From NCBI RefSeq assembly GCF_025947345.1, contig NZ_CP110011.1:2604001-2668000 (forward strand): a stretch of DNA of 64,000 nucleotides. The letters are read 5' to 3'. The DNA is from Flavobacterium sp. N502536. Lineage in GTDB: Bacteria > Bacteroidota > Bacteroidia > Flavobacteriales > Flavobacteriaceae. A model generated the notes under the pieces. It was not told the origin of the DNA, did not search any database, and saw only the letters and a program-made list of their open reading frames with translations. Both the position numbers and the translations under genes were made by a program. Each line of letters begins with the position of its first letter. Position 1 is the stretch's first letter. This document shows, piece by piece, positions 34,679 through 44,301 of this stretch.

Positions 34679-36346
34679 TTAGTTGTTTTTTTGATCCAGT
34701 ATAATTTGACCGTTTTGCATTGTAATTTTTCGAGTCGATTTTGTTTGCCAATAAGGGTTTTTAGACGAAACGATAATCGTCCATTTGTTCTTTTCAGAAG
34801 TAATAAAATCGATAATTTCATTGGCAACATTTTCGTCCATTGTATCTGTCGGATCTTCGTAGAAAAGCACTTTTGGTTTGTGAATAATACTTCTGGCCAA
34901 GAGGATTTTTTGAGCATTAGAAGACGATAATTGTTTTCCTTCAGGGTGAATGTGGGTTTTCAGACCTTTAGGCAGCAATTTAATCAGTGGACTAAGCTGA
35001 ACACCATCCAGTGCCCATTTGAGATCTTCGGTGCTGATCAACGGATCGTTAAAAGTGATGTTTTCTAAAATCGTCCCGTCAAATGGGGTTTCGTTGTGAA
35101 TGATGCTGCCAATCTGCGAGCGATATTGTTTCAGATTTATTTTTCTAAAAGTATCATCATTGATGTAAAAAGCGCCCGAACTTTGTCTTAATAAACCGGA
35201 TAATACGCGAATAAGAGTTGTTTTTCCTGAGCCATTTTCACCCTCGATGACAATTTTTTCACCTTGGTCAATTTTTAACGAAATGGAATCTAAAGCATTT
35301 GTTGGAGAATCCGGAAATTTGAATTTTAAGTTCTCTGTTTCTAAAGAGATGCTGTTGTAACAATGATCATTTAAGGAATCAGACTCGGAGTTCTCCTCTA
35401 AAGCTAGATCAGTCACCTGTCCAATTTTCTCCACAGAAGTTAAAACATCGTAGAAGCTCTCCAATCCGAGGATGATTTTTTCTACCGATGTAATCACCAG
35501 TAAAATGATGATCTCAGCAGCAACAAACTGCCCGATATTCATTTCCTGACTCAGTACCAGATAACCTCCAATTGATAGTAAACTTGCGGTAATAATAACT
35601 TTGAAAATAATCAATTGCGTAAATTGTTTTTTGATTACGCTAAAGTGTTTCTCTCTGTAGTTAAGATAACCCGCTACGATTGAATTGTTTTTTTGAAGCG
35701 CAAAATCATAATTCAGTTCATTGCGGAAGCTAAAATTATTACGGGCCATTTCCTGTAACCAGCCTGCCACTTTGTATTTGAATTTGGATTCTTTTAAACT
35801 GGTTTCTAAACCTGATTTATACGAAAATTTGAAAATAAAGTACAGAAGCAGGAACAATAAAAGTCCGAACACAATAAAGTACGGGTGGTAGAGGGAGAGT
35901 AGAATAATACCGAAAGTAATCTGAAGCAAAGCGGCAGAAAAATCGGTTAGTAATTTTGAAGTTCCTTTTTGAATCGTAAGGGTGTCAAAAAATCGGTTTG
36001 TTAGTTCCGGCGGATAAGTACCGTACAATTCTTCTGATTTTATTTTAGGCAGACGGGCTGCAAATTCAAAAGAAGCACGTACGAATATTTTTTGCTGTAA
36101 GTTTTCCGTGATACGCAATTGCATGAACGACAGCACACCAACAAGAGCCACACCACCCACTACAAGTATAATAAGTACGATCCAGGAAACACTAACTCTT
36201 CCGGATTGTATAAAAGTAATGATAGCCTGAATTCCAAGTGGAAGTGATAAGCTGACTAATCCGGCAAAAATAGCATAGAAAAAAATCTGGTAAATGTCTT
36301 TTTTGTCCAGTTCTAGTAAATGGTAAAATCTTTTTAAAGGAGTCAT
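34679..36346 (-). CDS. ABC transporter permease/ATPase with degenerate ATPase motifs
   Basis: The start MTPLKRFYHLLELDKK (36346) gives 555 residues: about six membrane spans in 1-310 then an ATP-binding domain. Walker A is normal (G-E-N-G-S-G-K-T-T near residue 365). The other motifs deviate: the LSGGQ signature reads Q-L-S-S-S-N-A-Q. The Walker B/catalytic pair reads L-F-Y-E-D-P-T with D-E exchanged for E-D, the Q-loop position reads I-I-H-N-E, and the H-loop region is V-S-S-K-N. There is no C39 peptidase domain. It resembles type I secretion exporters (RTX-like) but may hydrolyse ATP poorly; the cargo is unknown. Gaps of 16 and 3 bp tie it to the TetR and HlyD genes. Confidence 0.88.
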   Translation of the reverse strand: MTPLKRFYHLLELDKKDIYQIFFYAIFAGLVSLSLPLGIQAIITFIQSGRVSVSWIVLIILVVGGVALVGVLSFMQLRITENLQQKIFVRASFEFAARLPKIKSEELYGTYPPELTNRFFDTLTIQKGTSKLLTDFSAALLQITFGIILLSLYHPYFIVFGLLLFLLLYFIFKFSYKSGLETSLKESKFKYKVAGWLQEMARNNFSFRNELNYDFALQKNNSIVAGYLNYREKHFSVIKKQFTQLIIFKVIITASLLSIGGYLVLSQEMNIGQFVAAEIIILLVITSVEKIILGLESFYDVLTSVEKIGQVTDLALEENSESDSLNDHCYNSISLETENLKFKFPDSPTNALDSISLKIDQGEKIVIEGENGSGKTTLIRVLSGLLRQSSGAFYINDDTFRKINLKQYRSQIGSIIHNETPFDGTILENITFNDPLISTEDLKWALDGVQLSPLIKLLPKGLKTHIHPEGKQLSSSNAQKILLARSIIHKPKVLFYEDPTDTMDENVANEIIDFITSEKNKWTIIVSSKNPYWQTKSTRKITMQNGQIILDQKNN

Positions 36347-36362
36347 ACTGTTTTTTTTATAA

Positions 36363-37007
36363 TTAGCGCAAAACGTTTTCTGCAAGGTTTAGGTAAAATT
36401 GAGTGGTCGTAACCGTTTCATTACAATCGGTAATTGTTTTTAAATGATCCGTTAGAAAATGCTGATGTAAACTTCCTTCAACAATGGTTGACACCAGTGA
36501 TTTGGCATACTGATAGTCGGGATTCACTTCTTTTACAATAGAAACGACCCGATTGATAACCCTTTTGTAGATGAGGAAAAAGCCTTCTTTGTTCTCCTGA
36601 TCGACTTCTTTGGTATGAAGCGTTTTGGTGAATTCGGCAATGATGATTCTGTTTAAAATGGCTTCGTTGATATGTTCGGTTGAAGTATCGTCCGTGATTT
36701 TTTCGGTAACGATGGTGATGGCTTTTTTTAGTTTTTCCTGCTTGTCTGCAATATTCGTAGTCGTAAAAACCAGTTTGTATTCCATCCAGCTCCAATACCA
36801 TGAAGACAGGTAGACCAATAGTTTGTGTTTGTTTTCAAAGTAACGATAAATCGAACTTTCGTTTGAGCCTATTTTTTCGCCTAATTTTTTAAATGTAAAA
36901 TTATCAAAACCAATATCGTCAATTAGAAGGATGCTCTGTTCAATTATTTTTTTTCCCAACGCAGATGTTTCCGGATCTTTTACATAGATCTTTTCGTTGA
37001 CTTGCAT
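36363..37007 (-). CDS. TetR/AcrR family regulator of the export operon
   Basis: The start MQVNEKIYVKDPETSALG (37007) gives 214 residues; the longer frame adds 16 unlikely residues. The helix-turn-helix is in residues of about 20-65 (F-T-F-K-K-L-G-E-K-I-G-S-N-E-S-S-I-Y-R-Y-F-E-N-K). The C-terminal ligand domain is typical in length but not assignable. It is the first gene of the TetR-ABC-HlyD-TolC unit, so it most likely represses its own operon; a palindrome lies 53 bp upstream. Confidence 0.9.
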   Translation of the reverse strand: MQVNEKIYVKDPETSALGKKIIEQSILLIDDIGFDNFTFKKLGEKIGSNESSIYRYFENKHKLLVYLSSWYWSWMEYKLVFTTTNIADKQEKLKKAITIVTEKITDDTSTEHINEAILNRIIIAEFTKTLHTKEVDQENKEGFFLIYKRVINRVVSIVKEVNPDYQYAKSLVSTIVEGSLHQHFLTDHLKTITDCNETVTTTQFYLNLAENVLR

Positions 37008-37059
37008 TTTTATATTTGATAGTATAATTTGCATAAAAAAATATTTTTCATGCAAAGAT

Positions 37060-37074
37060 AATAGTATTACTATT
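37060..37074. promoter_or_regulatory. candidate TetR operator
   Basis: AATAGTATTACTATT is a perfect 15-bp palindrome centred on a T, upstream of the TetR start codon. A partial copy (ATAGTATAAT) lies at about 37020. Size and position fit a TetR-family operator. Confidence 0.5.
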
Positions 37075-37151
37075 GATTAAGAAATTTTAACTCTTATTTA
37101 TGCTTTGTTTTTTAATGTACGGTATCGTTTTTATTCAGGATTGTAAATAGC

Positions 37152-37184
37152 AAACCCGACAGGTTTTTAAAACCTGTCGGGTTT
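37152..37184. terminator. strong hairpin after gpmI (CCCGACAGG type)
   Basis: AAACCCGACAGGTTTT (37152-37167) and its exact reverse complement (37169-37184) flank one central base, a 16-bp arm palindrome. It lies 68 bp beyond the gpmI stop on the minus strand. The same CCGACAG word occurs in the palindrome at 59183-59196. Confidence 0.7.
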
Positions 37185-37251
37185 ATATTGAAGATTCAGT
37201 AAGATCGCAACTGAATACTGCGACCGAAAACTGAGACTGAATACTAAAAAA

Positions 37252-38769
37252 CTATAACAAAGAATGGCAAGTCATCGCATTAGGCTGCTGTATGCCCATT
37301 AACTCCAGAATAGTAGGAGCAATGTCGCCCAGCACCCCATTTTGAATATTTTTCAGCTCTTTGTCTACTAAAATAATCGGCACCGGATTAGTTGTATGTG
37401 CTGTATTTGGACTTCCGTCAGGATTAATCATCGTTTCGCAATTTCCGTGATCGGCAATAACAATTGTAGTGTAATTGTTGGCAAGAGCAGCTTCGATAAC
37501 CTCTTTTACGCAGGCATCTACCGCTTCGCATGCTTTAATTGCGGCACTCATGATTCCGGTATGTCCCACCATGTCACCATTGGCAAAATTAAGACAGACA
37601 AAATCTACCTCACCTTTGTTCAATTCAGGCACCAAAGCATCTTTTAATTCAAAGGCACTCATTTCCGGCTGTAAATCGTAAGTGGCTACTTTTGGAGAAT
37701 TTCTCAAAATACGGGATTCTCCTTCAAATGGTGTTTCCCTTCCTCCGGAGAAGAAAAAGGTTACGTGTGGATATTTCTCTGTTTCGGCAATACGAATTTG
37801 CTTTTTACCTGCTTTCTCTAAAACCTCACCAAGAGTTTCGGTGATATTGTCTTTGTTGTAAACTACTTTTACATTTAGATATGTTTCGTCGTAGTTGGTA
37901 AGCGTTACATAATACAGGTTTAATTTGTGCATGTTTTGCTCGTGGAAGTCTTGCTGTGAAAGCGCTTCGGTAAGCTCACGGCCTCTATCGGTTCTAAAAT
38001 TAAAGAAGATAACGACATCGCCTTCAACGATTGTTGCTAATGGTTTTTCCTGCTCGTCAACCATTACGATTGGTGCAATAAACTCATCGGTAACATCATG
38101 TGCATAACTGTCAAGAATACTGGCTACGGCATTTTTGGATGGAGTTCCTATACCGTTTACTACTAAATCGTAAGCCAATTTTACACGCTCCCATCGTTTG
38201 TCACGATCCATTGCGTAATAACGGCCAACGATTGATGCAATTTTTACCGGAGTATCTTTAATGTGTTCTTCTAAATCGTGAATGTATTTTGCCCCTGATT
38301 TAGGATCAACATCGCGACCATCTGTAAAAGCATGAACAAAAACATTTTCCAGGCCATATTCCTGTGAAGCATCAATTAATCCGCGTAAATGTGAGGTATG
38401 AGAGTGAACACCTCCGTCAGAAACTAATCCTAAAAAGTGAACTTTTTTATTGTTTTCTTTAGCATAAGTAAAAGCATCAATAAGTACTTGTTCTTTTGCC
38501 AGTGTTTGATGTGCTACGGCTAAGTTTATTTTGGCTAAATCCTGGTATACAATTCTTCCGGCACCAAGATTCATGTGACCTACTTCACTGTTTCCCATCT
38601 GGCCTTCAGGTAAACCAACATTTAATCCGTCGGTACGAAGTTGTGCGCTTGGGTAATTTTTGTAAAGGCTATTTATAAAAGGAACATTTGCATTGTCTAT
38701 TGCAGATACTTTAGGGTCAGGAGATTTTCCCCAACCGTCTAAAATCATAAGGATAACTTTCTTGTTCAT
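37252..38769 (-). CDS. gpmI: 2,3-bisphosphoglycerate-independent phosphoglycerate mutase
   Basis: The start MNKKVILMILDGWGKSP (38769) gives 505 residues, the usual iPGM size. It interconverts 3- and 2-phosphoglycerate in glycolysis using two Mn ions. The catalytic serine is in M-G-N-S-E-V-G-H-M-N near residue 63, the Asp ligand in M-I-L-D-G-W-G, and A-D-H-G-N-C-E and H-T-T-N-P-V-P supply the remaining metal ligands. A strong hairpin follows the gene; no partner genes adjoin. Confidence 0.96.
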   Translation of the reverse strand: MNKKVILMILDGWGKSPDPKVSAIDNANVPFINSLYKNYPSAQLRTDGLNVGLPEGQMGNSEVGHMNLGAGRIVYQDLAKINLAVAHQTLAKEQVLIDAFTYAKENNKKVHFLGLVSDGGVHSHTSHLRGLIDASQEYGLENVFVHAFTDGRDVDPKSGAKYIHDLEEHIKDTPVKIASIVGRYYAMDRDKRWERVKLAYDLVVNGIGTPSKNAVASILDSYAHDVTDEFIAPIVMVDEQEKPLATIVEGDVVIFFNFRTDRGRELTEALSQQDFHEQNMHKLNLYYVTLTNYDETYLNVKVVYNKDNITETLGEVLEKAGKKQIRIAETEKYPHVTFFFSGGRETPFEGESRILRNSPKVATYDLQPEMSAFELKDALVPELNKGEVDFVCLNFANGDMVGHTGIMSAAIKACEAVDACVKEVIEAALANNYTTIVIADHGNCETMINPDGSPNTAHTTNPVPIILVDKELKNIQNGVLGDIAPTILELMGIQQPNAMTCHSLL

Positions 38770-38908
38770 TAGTTTTTGTTTTTTACAAAGATAAGTCATT
38801 TCTAAAATCGACAAGAAAGCGCGGTGACAATTACGGTTAATAAAATGAAGCCTATTAAAAAATAATAATTTGGTTAAAGAACCCTAAAAATTTTAGAATT
38901 AATTCACG

Positions 38909-41335
38909 CTAGGCTCTTTTTCTGATCTTATTTTTGACAGCATTATAGTCTATAAAATATTTCACACTTACCGAAAAGATGTGTTTTAATGCCTGATTGT
39001 TGAGCAAGTCGGTTATGTTGTGTTTAAAGTCTTTGTTGATAATACGCTCAAAATTAACACCATTGTTACGGTATAAAACCGAAAGCTGGCTGCCTGGAGC
39101 AAACCACCAGGAATAGGATAAATCAGTATTCCAGGAATAAAAACTGGAGTTTTTGTTTTTCGTGTATTGCGGGTAAGGCGATAGAGTTCCGTCGTCCTGA
39201 AGTTCCAGTATGTTTTTGTTTTCGGCATACGACCAATATTGCCTCACAGCCAGATTGAGGGTCATAGCACTGTTTAAAGCATATTTTCCGTTCAGACTGT
39301 TCGAATAGGTAATGACATTCCGATTAGCAAAAACAATCGTTTCGGGAGTGTTGTCGTTGTTGTCGTCGTCAAAATCGTCGATATAACCTTTGTTGTTGTT
39401 TCTTCGCAGAAAGCTAAAAGCATAGGTAATTAAAAGCTTGTCGTTAAAGCGGTACCTTGGTCCAGCATCTACGCCGTACGCCATTCTGCCTGCTTCATCA
39501 GCAAAGATTATAAACGGATTTAAATCCAAAGCAAACTTTTTGTTGTAATTGGTCGAAACACTTCCCCAGATTTCTACTTTTCTCGGAATGATCACATAGC
39601 GGTTTTCGGCTCTTGGTTCATAGTAATCATGCGTCTGTAAAGGAAAAAGGTCGAACCCGGCGCCATAAAAATTGTTTTTTAAAGTAGAAAGATTGACTTC
39701 TGCACTAATCCTGTTTTCCTGTACTTTTCCGGATTCTTTATTAAACTCGGTGTACATATCATAGTCTACTTTGAAAGTATTAAAGAGTTTTGTGGGGTTT
39801 AGGATGCGATAATTTCCGTTTCCGTAAAAATTGTAATAGTTGGTATAAAAATTAATCCCCAAATCGTTAGGATCAAAATCCTTGGAAACATAGTCTGAAC
39901 CAATACTGTAACGATAGTTTCCGCTGGTTTCGGCAAAACGAATGGTGCTGAACAGGCCGCTTTTGTCTTCGGTATCATTAATCAGGCTGTACTTTACATT
40001 ACCGGATAAACTGTAAGTGTTGGCTTTTGTTCTTAAATCCCAGGCTAGTCCCGTCACATTCGCATCCCTGTAATGACCGTTTCGGGTAACGTTTGTGTTG
40101 ATAAGAGTAACGGAAGAATTTTTGCGGAATCGCTGATCCAGAACCAAAACATTATAATTGGTCAGCGGTTCAGCTACTTCGCGTCTGGTTTCGCCCGAAA
40201 GAGTGTCTTTTATAGTGGCAAAAGTTTTTTCGGTAACGGCATTTAAAATACCAATTCCCAATCCATTTTTGGTTCTTCCCGAGATTTTTAAAGCATTGAT
40301 GAGGTTCACATTCTGAACTTCTTCAATTATTTTTTCATTGTCTTTTAAAGTAATTTCTATGGAGGGCTTACCTCCAATTCTTCGGGAGTAAAACATCTTG
40401 CCTTTGTTGAACAAGTCGGTTCCTTCTGTAAAAAAGGCTCTGTTTTCGTTAAATTGCTGTTCAAACGGTCCCAGGTTTAAAATCTGATCGTCGTATTTGG
40501 TTTGTCCAAAATCCGGAATTAAAATGGCGTCAAGCGTAAAAGCATCGTTTATTCCGTACTTAATATCCATTCCTCCTTTTAAAGTAGCAAATGTCTTCTG
40601 ACCGTCGGAGGCATTTAAATAATAAGAAGCATAAGGCATAAAAAACAATCGGGTAGGAGGTGTGATGTTGACGATTCCTTCCAGATTACCATTTTGCTGC
40701 GTAAACGTTCCTATTTTGGTATCGATCAAATTCCAGGTGTATTTTTTACGCTCCCGTCTGATCTCCCGGAAAAAGTTAATGCCCCAGGTTTGTTTGTCTC
40801 CGCCTGGAAAACGTAAGGCAGCGTACGGAATTTTTATTTCTACAGCCCATCCTTTATCATTTAAAACCGCTTTGCTGATCCATACCGCATCCCACGAATA
40901 ATCTTCGCCATTGGCATCTGTCATAATACAGTCACCCTGAACATCAGCTGCCGAAACAAAGAACTCAAAATTTTGCTGACCGTCATTAAAACCATTGATA
41001 AAGACCCCAAACATATCGGCTGTTCCGAAATTGTCGCGCTGTGAAATCTCTTTTAAAACCTTAGCGGGGTCATCATACAGCATTGCAGCGACATAGATTG
41101 CATCATTGTTGTACAGTACTCTGACCTCGGTTTTTTGATTGTCGGGAATAGGTTTACCGTTATCGGGTTGATACATTACAAAATCTGTAGCAGGCGGAAC
41201 ATTTTTCCATACAGTTTCGTCAAGTTTTCCATCAATTAAAATGTTTTCCTTAATCAATTGAGCCTGCAGTGTTTTCTTTTGAGCATAACCCCAAAAAGAA
41301 AAGAAAAGAAAGCTGATAAAAACTAATTTTTTCAT
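38909..41335 (-). CDS. DUF5916 outer-membrane protein with N-terminal CBM9-like domain
   Basis: 808 residues with a signal peptide of about 18 residues (F-W-G-Y-A-Q). Residues of about 25-210 look like a carbohydrate-binding family 9 sandwich (N-I-L-I-D-G-K-L-D-E-T-V-W, then F-E-F-F-V-S and W-G-I-N-F-F-R-E-I-R-R). The remaining 600 residues alternate in beta-barrel style with many aromatic strand ends and close in a charged K-I-R-K-R-A tail. These proteins are common in Bacteroidota outer membranes; ligand and transport role are unknown. The gene is divergent from an L,D-transpeptidase. Confidence 0.87.
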   Translation of the reverse strand: MKKLVFISFLFFSFWGYAQKKTLQAQLIKENILIDGKLDETVWKNVPPATDFVMYQPDNGKPIPDNQKTEVRVLYNNDAIYVAAMLYDDPAKVLKEISQRDNFGTADMFGVFINGFNDGQQNFEFFVSAADVQGDCIMTDANGEDYSWDAVWISKAVLNDKGWAVEIKIPYAALRFPGGDKQTWGINFFREIRRERKKYTWNLIDTKIGTFTQQNGNLEGIVNITPPTRLFFMPYASYYLNASDGQKTFATLKGGMDIKYGINDAFTLDAILIPDFGQTKYDDQILNLGPFEQQFNENRAFFTEGTDLFNKGKMFYSRRIGGKPSIEITLKDNEKIIEEVQNVNLINALKISGRTKNGLGIGILNAVTEKTFATIKDTLSGETRREVAEPLTNYNVLVLDQRFRKNSSVTLINTNVTRNGHYRDANVTGLAWDLRTKANTYSLSGNVKYSLINDTEDKSGLFSTIRFAETSGNYRYSIGSDYVSKDFDPNDLGINFYTNYYNFYGNGNYRILNPTKLFNTFKVDYDMYTEFNKESGKVQENRISAEVNLSTLKNNFYGAGFDLFPLQTHDYYEPRAENRYVIIPRKVEIWGSVSTNYNKKFALDLNPFIIFADEAGRMAYGVDAGPRYRFNDKLLITYAFSFLRRNNNKGYIDDFDDDNNDNTPETIVFANRNVITYSNSLNGKYALNSAMTLNLAVRQYWSYAENKNILELQDDGTLSPYPQYTKNKNSSFYSWNTDLSYSWWFAPGSQLSVLYRNNGVNFERIINKDFKHNITDLLNNQALKHIFSVSVKYFIDYNAVKNKIRKRA

Positions 41336-41586
41336 GTGGTTTTAAGAATCGAAAAATGAATACAGCGGCTTTTGTTAATAGACACGATTGTTTTTAAAAT
41401 GTTACAGTTTTAATTGAAATAAATGAATTTTCTGTCTTTTTTGCAAGAAAAGTACGTAAAACCGCTTTTATTCTTATCATTGGGTAAACCTCCTACAAAA
41501 ATATTTGTTTTTTGCTCGAAATGCTAATTTATTACTTTGATTCTGTTAAAGTTTCAACAAAATAGGGCTGATTTACCCACTTAAAT

Positions 41587-41616
41587 TTTGACAGGTACAT
41601 TTTTTTTATACTTTTG
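41587..41616 (+). promoter_or_regulatory. promoter of the first L,D-transpeptidase gene
   Basis: TTTG (41587-41590), 18 nt, then TACTTTTG (41609-41616): a full match to the Bacteroidota promoter, 36 nt before the ATG. Confidence 0.72.
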
Positions 41617-41652
41617 CCAAACCCCAAACTTTGTTTAACCTAAAGAAATTCA

Positions 41653-42375
41653 ATGATTTACAAGATTTATCCGTTACTGGTGTTTTTGCTGTTGTCTTTT
41701 GGTAAAGATTCAAACAACACCAATGAAGTTAAAAAAGCGACTGTGAAAGCAATCGCTAAAGTTGAAACGCTTACTGTTGATTCTAAAATTGAAAGTATCT
41801 ACAATACTTTAAATCCGAATCATTTTTCACTCCCGGAACTCAGAACTTTTTCTGAGGCGCTGAAGGGTTTTTACCTCTTAAAAGAAAGGGGTGTAATCCA
41901 AAAAGATATCCTGACACTTATCGATTTTAGTTTGTCTTCAAACACAAAACGTTTGTGGGTAATCGATCTGGCAACCAACACTGTTTTATTCAATTCTTTA
42001 GTGGCTCACGGCAGAAATACCGGAGAAGAATTTGCGTCTAATTTTTCAAATTCAAACTCCTCTTTCAAAAGCAGCTTAGGATTTTATGCAACAGGCGAAG
42101 TGTATCAGGGAAAACACGGTACTTCTTTGCGCCTGGACGGACTGGAGAATGGAGTTAATGACAACGCCCGCGAAAGGGGAGTTGTAATGCATGGTGCCGA
42201 TTATGTTTCGGAATCGTTCATCAGAAACAACAAACGATTGGGAAGAAGCCAGGGATGTCCGGCAATTCCAATGGCGATGACCAAAGAAATCATCGAAATC
42301 ATAAAAAACAAATCACTTTTGTATATCTATCATCCATCCAGAAGTTTCACGATGGAAGAAAGGCTAATTTCTTAG
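41653..42375 (+). CDS. murein L,D-transpeptidase catalytic domain protein (YkuD_2)
   Basis: 240 residues with an N-terminal hydrophobic export signal. The catalytic region is G-V-V-M-H-G-A-D-Y-V near residue 177 and R-S-Q-G-C-P-A-I near 196, the His and Cys of L,D-transpeptidases of the YkuD_2 group. It should act on peptidoglycan stems in the periplasm. Its last 12 bp overlap the 3' end of the convergent larger L,D-transpeptidase. Confidence 0.92.
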   Translation: MIYKIYPLLVFLLLSFGKDSNNTNEVKKATVKAIAKVETLTVDSKIESIYNTLNPNHFSLPELRTFSEALKGFYLLKERGVIQKDILTLIDFSLSSNTKRLWVIDLATNTVLFNSLVAHGRNTGEEFASNFSNSNSSFKSSLGFYATGEVYQGKHGTSLRLDGLENGVNDNARERGVVMHGADYVSESFIRNNKRLGRSQGCPAIPMAMTKEIIEIIKNKSLLYIYHPSRSFTMEERLIS

Positions 42376-43953
42376 CTTAGCGTACAAATCTGAATCTAAA
42401 TTATAAATGTCAGCTCTGAAAATGAGCTGATTTTTTTTGCTCCATGCCGTCCAGTACCATTGGTATAAGGCGTATTTTTTTGTAATTCGAACACTAGTCG
42501 TCTTCTTGGAAGCGATGATCGTGTCAATTCTTTCTTTAGGCCAATCTGTAGAAGTAGAATCACCCAAAATATGCTGCGCCAGTTCTAACGGATTTTCTAC
42601 ACGAACGCATCCCGAACTTAAAGAACGGTTGCTTCTTCCAAAATTATTGCGATGGTTGGTATCATGCAGGTAAACACTATGGTTGTTTGGAAATAAAATT
42701 TTCATTAAACCCAGAGCATTGTTGTAACCGGGACTTTGAACATAACGGTAATTTCCGGGTTTGTTTTCGTTCCAGGAATTGGGTGGGATTACGTTTCCGG
42801 CGGTATCGTAAATCGTAATGTTTTTATTGGTTAAATAATTGCGATTGCGCTTCATTGCCGGAACCACATCTTCTTTTAAAATCGTTGGCGGTACCGTCCA
42901 GGTCGGGTTAAAAACGACCGTTCTTAATTTCGAAGTGATAATAGGAGTTTTTCGTTTACTTGTTCCTACTACAATATTACGGACTAAAGTGGTGTCCTGG
43001 CTTTCGACAACATGCAAGCTGTAGTCGGGAATGTTGATAATAAAGTAATTTTCGGCTAAATCAGTAGTGTACCATCTCCAGCGTTCTAAATTGGCAATGA
43101 TCTGTTTTTTTCTTTTTTCTTTAGAAAAGTTTAAAGCGTTTATGGTTCCTACACCAATAACTCCATCAGCAGCCAGGCCGTGTCTTTCCTGAAATTTTTT
43201 AATCGATTCAAAAGTTTTTTGATCGTAAATAGACGTAAGACTGTCTTTTCCGGTCATGTCTTTCCAGTACAAAAGCCTTTTCTTGATGTTAATTAAAGCG
43301 GTATTGGTGTCGTTTAAGACAATTTTATTGGCTGATTCAATAGTTTGGATGTCGTCATCAGGGAAAGTATCGATGATTTCGAGTGCTTTCAACAGCTGTT
43401 TGTAAGGAGATGCCTTTGACTGAATACCGTCAACAATACTGTCCAGTTTGTTTTTATTGAAAGCTTTTATCAGTACATTGTTTACATCAAATGTTTTTTC
43501 TTCTAAATCCCAGTCGGTGTAGAGCTTTTTAGGATCAAGTTTTCCTTTATAAAGATGGTTGAGGTATTTTTCAAAATTATAAGTAAGCAAAATGTCATAG
43601 GTGGCCAGATCGGTATCACTTAATGTACTGATCTTGCTTTCGAACTTTTTTAGCCTCGAAGCTTTGTAATCTTCAGGATCCAGACCTAATTGTTCGGCAT
43701 TTGTCAATTGCGATAATACATAGGTTCTTTTTTTCAGGTTCCCCCAAACAGTAGTGTTCTCTGAAGAGTTGTAGAACTGTTTAAGCGTCTCGCTTTTAAA
43801 AGTGCCAATAAAAGCGGTGTCAATGGTTACCTTTCTTTCATCAGTAAGTATAATGGCCGGAGTCGCTTTTTTAACTACGGGAATAATTTTTGGAGCGTCT
43901 TTTTTGCAGCCAACAAACAGGTATATTACTAATAAGAAGTAAAAATTCTTCAT
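42364..43953 (-). CDS. L,D-transpeptidase, YcbB-like, lipoprotein
   Basis: 529 residues. A lipobox L-F-V-G-C sits at residues 12-16, so it is membrane-anchored. The order is an N-terminal scaffold domain, a peptidoglycan-binding domain (I-K-K-F-Q-E-R-H-G-L-A-A-D-G-V-I-G near residue 260), then the YkuD catalytic domain. That domain has Y-L-H-D-T-N and S-S-G-C-V-R-V, as in E. coli YcbB (LdtD), which makes 3-3 cross-links. Convergent and overlapping with another L,D-transpeptidase gene, so a joint role in cell-wall cross-linking is likely. Confidence 0.93.
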   Translation of the reverse strand: MKNFYFLLVIYLFVGCKKDAPKIIPVVKKATPAIILTDERKVTIDTAFIGTFKSETLKQFYNSSENTTVWGNLKKRTYVLSQLTNAEQLGLDPEDYKASRLKKFESKISTLSDTDLATYDILLTYNFEKYLNHLYKGKLDPKKLYTDWDLEEKTFDVNNVLIKAFNKNKLDSIVDGIQSKASPYKQLLKALEIIDTFPDDDIQTIESANKIVLNDTNTALINIKKRLLYWKDMTGKDSLTSIYDQKTFESIKKFQERHGLAADGVIGVGTINALNFSKEKRKKQIIANLERWRWYTTDLAENYFIINIPDYSLHVVESQDTTLVRNIVVGTSKRKTPIITSKLRTVVFNPTWTVPPTILKEDVVPAMKRNRNYLTNKNITIYDTAGNVIPPNSWNENKPGNYRYVQSPGYNNALGLMKILFPNNHSVYLHDTNHRNNFGRSNRSLSSGCVRVENPLELAQHILGDSTSTDWPKERIDTIIASKKTTSVRITKKYALYQWYWTAWSKKNQLIFRADIYNLDSDLYAKLRN

Positions 43954-44301
43954 TCGATATTCTTTTAAACGTAAAATTATCCTCGCCAGTGTTTTTCAAG
44001 TTGAACAGAATTGTCTGGGGAATGACGCTTCGCTCTTTTGTAAAATGTACAGTAGCGGTTTTGGTATTAAATCAAATCGGCTTGGTTGGCATTGCAGTAG
44101 GTTTTGCAATGTTTGATGAAAGCCTTTTCAAATTCTTTTTTCTATAAGGGCTTTTTTGAAATAATCCTTGAATCGGAATTTGATTTTTTCGGCAAATATA
44201 GCTTTGATTTTTTCAAAAAATGAAATAATTCTTATTAAATTTTTATTACGAAATAATGTACTGGGTGAAGTATTTCTAAATTCCAAGTTTCAAGTTTCAA
44301 A

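Noticed and set aside
38909-41335. DUF5916 protein as a TonB-dependent receptor of a polysaccharide locus
   Set aside because: No TonB box or plug domain is visible and there is no SusD partner or glycoside hydrolase nearby.
44022-44147. Small hydrophobic ORF of 41 residues (MTLRSFVKCTV...)
   Set aside because: It could be a small membrane protein, but there is no promoter box or neighbour supporting it and the spacer is otherwise repeat-like; evidence is too weak for a call.
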